A stretch of DNA of 64,000 bases from Verrucomicrobiota bacterium (GTDB taxonomy: Bacteria; Verrucomicrobiota; Verrucomicrobiia; Opitutales; Opitutaceae), in the NCBI GenBank assembly GCA_016235555.1, contig JACRKC010000058.1, forward strand, positions 1 to 64,000, given 5' to 3'. A program made the position numbers and the translations under genes. The notes beneath the pieces were generated by a model that worked only from the letters and a program-made list of their open reading frames with translations, did no database searches and was not told the DNA's origin. Below, piece by piece: positions 60,432-64,000 of this stretch (positions within the stretch are counted from its first letter, which is position 1; every line of letters begins with the position of its first letter).

Positions 60432-62209
60432 CGGGGCAGATGGCAGTCGTCCTCGCCGTGCTGGCGGCCACGTTCTGGCTCATCATCACGGAGCGGTTGC
60501 GGGCGGAGCTCGCCTCGGTGGGCGCGTGCGGCGTGCTGCTGCTGGCGCGCGTGCTGCGCCCGGAGGAGGTTTTTCCGCTGTTCGCGAGCGAAGCCGTCGT
60601 GACCGTGGGCGCGATGTTCGTGCTCAGCGCGGCGCTGGAGCGAACGGGCGTGATCGACAGCCTATCGCGCACGCTGCAGATGCTGCCGCTGCGCAACGAA
60701 CGAATGGTGCTGTGCGTGGTGCTGCCGCCGGTGCTCGCCGTGTCGGCCTTCGCCAACAACACCCCCGTCGTAGCCGTGTTTCTGCCGATCATGATGGCCG
60801 TGGCGCGGGAACGCGGCTTCGCGCCGTCACGGCTGCTCCTGCCGCTGTCGTTCGCCTCCATCCTGGGCGGTTCGTGCACGCTCATCGGCACTTCGACGAA
60901 CCTCGTGGCCAGCGCCGTCGGCGAGCGCCTCGGCCTCGCCCCCATCGGCATGTTTGAGCTCGCGCCGGCCGGGCTCGTGCTCGCCGCCGTGGGGCTGGCG
61001 TTGCTGCTGCTGTTCGCCCCGGCCCTGCTGCCCGCCCGTGAATCGGTGACCACCATCCTCGGGGCCACGGGTGCCCGGCAGTTTCTCACCGAGGCCTTCG
61101 TGCCGGCCGGTTCCGCGCTGCTCGGGCGTCCCGCCCGCGAAGGCCTGGCGGCGCTGCTCCCCCGCGCCCGCCTCGTCGAGCTCATCCGGCAGGACGAGGC
61201 CCGGCCCGATGACCCGGGCTCGGCTGCAATCGAAGTGGGCGACCGGCTGCGCCTCCACCTCGAGGCGGCGGCCGTCACGGACTTGAAGTCGCGGCGGAGC
61301 CTTCGTCTCCACGCCGGCGACGGCGACGCCGACCTCGCCTTGGGCGACACCGAGGAGACCCGGATCGTCGAGTGCGTGGTTGCGCCGCAATCGGCATTCC
61401 GCGGCCGTTCGATCGCCGAGGCGGAGGTGCGGCGCCGCTACGGCATCGCGGTGCTCGCGCTGCACCGCGCCGGCGCTCATCTCCGCGATTACTTCGACAC
61501 CATCCCGCTGCAAACCGGCGACGTGCTGCTGATCGAGGCGGGCGCGGCCGAACTCACGACCCTGCAGGCCGAGGGCGAATTGCTGCCGCTGGCCGGGGCG
61601 CTGCGCCAGCCGCGGCGCAGCAAACGCTGGCTCGCCGGCGGGCTGATGGCGGGCGTCGTCACGCTCTCGGCCCTGCAATGGCTGCCGGTCTCCGTCGCCG
61701 CCCTGGTGGCGGCCGTGCTGGTGATCGCGTTCGGCGCGCTCGCGGCGGACGAAGCCTACCACGCGATCGACTGGTCCTGCCTGTTTCTCATCGGCGGGAT
61801 GCTGGTGATCGGCCGGGCGCTGGAACAGACGCACACGGTCGAATTCGCCGCCCGCTTCGTGACCGCCCATGCGGCGGCGATCGGTCCGGCGGCGATGCTG
61901 AGCCTCGTGATCCTCGCCGCCTCGGTGCTGACGAATTTTCTCTCGAACAACGCCGTGGCCGCGCTGCTCGTGCCGCTCGCGATCGAGACGGCGCGGCTGC
62001 TGGGCGCCGACCCGCGGCCGTTTGTGATCGGCGTGGCGTTCGGCGCCTCCGCCTGTTTCGCCACGCCCATCGGCTACCAGACCAACACCCTCGTGTTCAG
62101 CGCCGGCGGCTACCGGTTTGCGGATTTCCTGCGCGTGGGCCTGCCGCTGAACCTGCTCCACTGGGGGCTCGCGAGCCTGCTGGTGCCGCTCTTCTGGCCG
62201 CTCCGTTGA
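60428..62209 (+). CDS. SLC13-family permease with two TrkA_C-like domains
   Basis: 593 aa. About ten to twelve helices in two halves with SNN/ANNTPVVAVF and LSNNAVAALLVP motifs, the substrate/Na+ site signature of divalent-anion and Na+ symporters, flanking a soluble central part (about 210-390) that holds two TrkA_C (RCK_C) domains (VVAPQSAFRGRSIAEAEVR). The start is at ATG 60428, overlapping trkA by 4 bp; a longer upstream frame is spurious because it runs antisense-free through trkA in another frame. Likely transports an anion such as sulfate, a dicarboxylate or phosphate. Last gene of the operon; the RCK_C domains suggest control by the same nucleotide signal. Confidence 0.88.
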   Translation: MTGQMAVVLAVLAATFWLIITERLRAELASVGACGVLLLARVLRPEEVFPLFASEAVVTVGAMFVLSAALERTGVIDSLSRTLQMLPLRNERMVLCVVLPPVLAVSAFANNTPVVAVFLPIMMAVARERGFAPSRLLLPLSFASILGGSCTLIGTSTNLVASAVGERLGLAPIGMFELAPAGLVLAAVGLALLLLFAPALLPARESVTTILGATGARQFLTEAFVPAGSALLGRPAREGLAALLPRARLVELIRQDEARPDDPGSAAIEVGDRLRLHLEAAAVTDLKSRRSLRLHAGDGDADLALGDTEETRIVECVVAPQSAFRGRSIAEAEVRRRYGIAVLALHRAGAHLRDYFDTIPLQTGDVLLIEAGAAELTTLQAEGELLPLAGALRQPRRSKRWLAGGLMAGVVTLSALQWLPVSVAALVAAVLVIAFGALAADEAYHAIDWSCLFLIGGMLVIGRALEQTHTVEFAARFVTAHAAAIGPAAMLSLVILAASVLTNFLSNNAVAALLVPLAIETARLLGADPRPFVIGVAFGASACFATPIGYQTNTLVFSAGGYRFADFLRVGLPLNLLHWGLASLLVPLFWPLR

Positions 62210-62556
62210 GCGACCGCGCCGGCGCCCGCCCGCCGGAGGCTGTCCCGCATCTTACTGAGTCTCGCGAAATAGAGTGACAAAAGTTCAGCGGTTCGGGGAG
62301 CGCACCCGTCTCGGGTGCTCGTGTCGGCGTCTCGCCAACACCTCCGAAGTCCTCGGCGGGACGCCGAGGACGGCCCGCGGGACGCGGGCGCTCCCCGAAC
62401 CACCGCGTGTCACTCAATTATGCGAGCCTCGGTAGACCGGTTACGGCGCGCTTGAGACTCCTGATCTTGCAGGCCCGCCCGGTGGCCGGACAATCCGCGG
62501 CCGGATTCCCTCCACTTTTCCTTTGGCTGCGGCTGCCGCGGCAGGATGACTGCGGG
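62210..62556. other. Gap between the permease and the convergent antiporter gene
   Basis: 347 bp, mostly occupied by the 62251-62437 multi-hairpin element. After it only GC-rich sequence without a gene. Confidence 0.7.
62251..62437 (+). repeat. Large multi-hairpin palindromic (MITE-like) element, complete copy
   Basis: About 187 bp. Imperfect inverted ends (CTCGCGAAATAGAGTGACA near 62261-62279 versus TGTCACTCAATTATGCGAG at 62408-62426), then inverted GGTTCGGGGAGCGC / GCGCTCCCCGAACC arms. Inside are consecutive hairpins: CACCCGTCTCGGGTG, GTCGGCGTCTCGCCAAC, GTCCTCGGCGGGACGCCG, GCCCGCGGGACGCGGGC. Non-coding. Inverted copy at 1-139. Confidence 0.87.
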
Positions 62557-63864
62557 CTATAAAAACACCCACCCGCTCAACGCCAGGATCGGCAGCAGGA
62601 TCGGCACGGCGTATTTGAACAGGTAGCCGAAGAAGCTCGGGCAGTGCACGCCGGCGTCGTGCGCGATGGACTTCACCATGAAGTTCGGACCGTTGCCGAT
62701 GTAGGTCATCGCGCCGAAGAACACCGCGCCGAGGCTGATCGCGACCACGAGTTGCGGCCGGGCGGCGAGCAGTTCCGCGACCGTCAGCGGCGCGGCCCCG
62801 GGTGCGGCGCTCGCCGCTTGGGCGAGTTGCAGGAAGCTCACGTAGGTCGGGGCGTTGTCGAGCATCGCGGAGAGCCCGCCCGTCGCGAAATAGTAGGCCA
62901 GCGGACGCGTGAGACCGAACTCCTGTCCGTGCTGCGCGAGGTAGCCCAGCGCGGGCATCATGGTGAGAAAAATCCCGATGAAGAGCCACGCGACCTCCTT
63001 GACGGGAGCAAACGTGAACTTGTTCTCCTCGTGCACCTGCTTCGGCGTGAGCCGCCAGCTCGCCACCGCCGCCGCCAGCATCACGGCCTCGCGGATGAAG
63101 AACTTCTCCGGCAGAAAGACGGCGCCGATCACCACGAGGAGGAAGAGCACGTTGATGCCGCCGTCAAAACGCCAGGTGTCGGGCTCCTCGGCATGGCGCC
63201 GCAGCCGGCTGGGCATCAGCACGAAGCTCCGCGAATCAAACACCCAGAACACCGCCAGCACGGCCGCCAGTGTGACCAACCACTCGAGCACCACGTGTTC
63301 GAGCAGCCAGAAAAACGGCACGCCGCGCAGGTAGCCGAGGAAGAGCGGTGGATCGCCGATCGGCGTGAGCGCGCCGCCGAGGTTCGACACCACGAAGATG
63401 AAGAACACCACGTGGTAGCCGCTCACCCGGATCTTGTTCATCCGGATCCACGGGCGGATGAGCACCATCGAGGCGCCGGTTGTGCCGACGATGTTCGCGA
63501 GCACCGCGCCCACGGCGAGGAACACCACGTTGCCCATCGGCGTGCCCTCGCCCTTCACCTTCAGATGGATCCCGCCCGCGATCACGAACAGCGAGCCGAT
63601 CAACGCGATGAACGAGAAATACTCGTGCAACGTGTGCCGCAGGATCGCGCCGCCGCCGGCGATGCGCACGAGATAGTAGACCGCCACCGCGCCGCCGAAC
63701 CCGAGCGAAACGAAGGGATAATTGTGCTCCCACCAGTGATGCGCGCGCTTCCCCGTCAGCGGCATCACCGCGATCAGCAGCAGCAGCGCGACAAACGGCA
63801 CGATGAGCGGCCACGAGATATCGCCGCCGGCAGTGACACTCGCGATGGGTGGGAGGAACAACAT
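62557..63864 (-). CDS. NhaD/ArsB-type Na+:H+ antiporter-like membrane protein
   Basis: 435 aa with about twelve helices. The ion-transporter fold is that of ArsB/NhaD/CitM proteins: NLGGALTPIGDPPLFLGYLRG and GGLSAMLDNAPTYVSF are the two inverted core motifs, with the conserved ALTPIGDPP and LDNAPT (Asp-Asn) signatures. Also TYIGNGPNFMVKSIAH. It most likely exchanges Na+ for H+. ATG 63864 is used; 63903 would add 13 non-hydrophobic residues. Convergent with the osmoadaptation operon. No gene or recognisable signal was found between its start and the right edge of the window. Confidence 0.88.
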   Translation of the reverse strand: MLFLPPIASVTAGGDISWPLIVPFVALLLLIAVMPLTGKRAHHWWEHNYPFVSLGFGGAVAVYYLVRIAGGGAILRHTLHEYFSFIALIGSLFVIAGGIHLKVKGEGTPMGNVVFLAVGAVLANIVGTTGASMVLIRPWIRMNKIRVSGYHVVFFIFVVSNLGGALTPIGDPPLFLGYLRGVPFFWLLEHVVLEWLVTLAAVLAVFWVFDSRSFVLMPSRLRRHAEEPDTWRFDGGINVLFLLVVIGAVFLPEKFFIREAVMLAAAVASWRLTPKQVHEENKFTFAPVKEVAWLFIGIFLTMMPALGYLAQHGQEFGLTRPLAYYFATGGLSAMLDNAPTYVSFLQLAQAASAAPGAAPLTVAELLAARPQLVVAISLGAVFFGAMTYIGNGPNFMVKSIAHDAGVHCPSFFGYLFKYAVPILLPILALSGWVFL

Positions 63865-64000
63865 GCGCGCGGCGAAGTGGCCACAGTGCCATGCCGGCGG
63901 CAAGCCCTACCGGCGGATCCGCGAACGATTGTTTTCCCGCGCGCCCTTCGGCGAGGACGCCGCCGTGCCGGCAAACGCGCCGCGCCGCCCCGCGTCGTCG

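Overview
High-GC (mostly about 65-70% G+C) bacterial chromosome fragment. Gene content points to Verrucomicrobiota, most likely an Opitutaceae relative: TonB-dependent receptors with the 'SPF-V' N-terminus and no SusD partner, many Sec- or Tat-exported arylsulfatases, DUF1080 and LamG proteins, and TIR/TolB-like/TPR proteins. This assignment is inference; there is no rRNA or marker gene in the window.

Layout. 0.2-19 kb: a DUF1080-esterase fusion, a TonB receptor, a LamG protein, two sulfatases and an alpha/beta hydrolase, interleaved with three paralogous proteins of architecture TIR - transmembrane helix - TolB/FlgO-like domain - TPR. 19-46 kb: a polysaccharide-degradation region with two more TonB receptors, three more sulfatases, sialidase-like and LamG/DUF1080 proteins, a six-hairpin-type enzyme, a beta-propeller protein, two amidohydrolases, a Tat-exported DegT-type PLP protein and a Tat-exported xylose-isomerase-like protein. 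46-52 kb: a membrane-anchored superfamily 2 helicase, a cytochrome P450, a lipoprotein cyclophilin and a beta-lactamase-fold serine hydrolase. 52-56 kb: an ECF sigma factor, a probable membrane partner and a polymer-forming/RDD fusion. 56-62 kb: a tightly overlapping operon mpgS-mpgP-trkH-trkA-SLC13 permease, which couples synthesis of the anionic solute mannosylglycerate to K+ uptake. 62.5-64 kb: an NhaD/ArsB-type antiporter.

From 0 to 46 kb the genes read as a system that binds, imports, desulfates, deacylates and trims sulfated glycans. The TIR proteins sit between these modules and could be sensors, but nothing here proves that.

The most unusual signal is the repeat content. More than twenty short palindromes have a REP/BIME layout: a GTAG or GTGG foot, a hairpin, a spacer, a second hairpin and an inverted CTAC or CCAC foot. 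Their stems are of at least ten different sequences. Most are intergenic, but several lie in frame inside genes: on both sides of the membrane helix in the TIR proteins, and in signal-peptide regions of exported proteins. No REP-associated transposase is in the window. A larger (~185 bp) multi-hairpin palindrome occurs at both ends of the window in opposite orientation.
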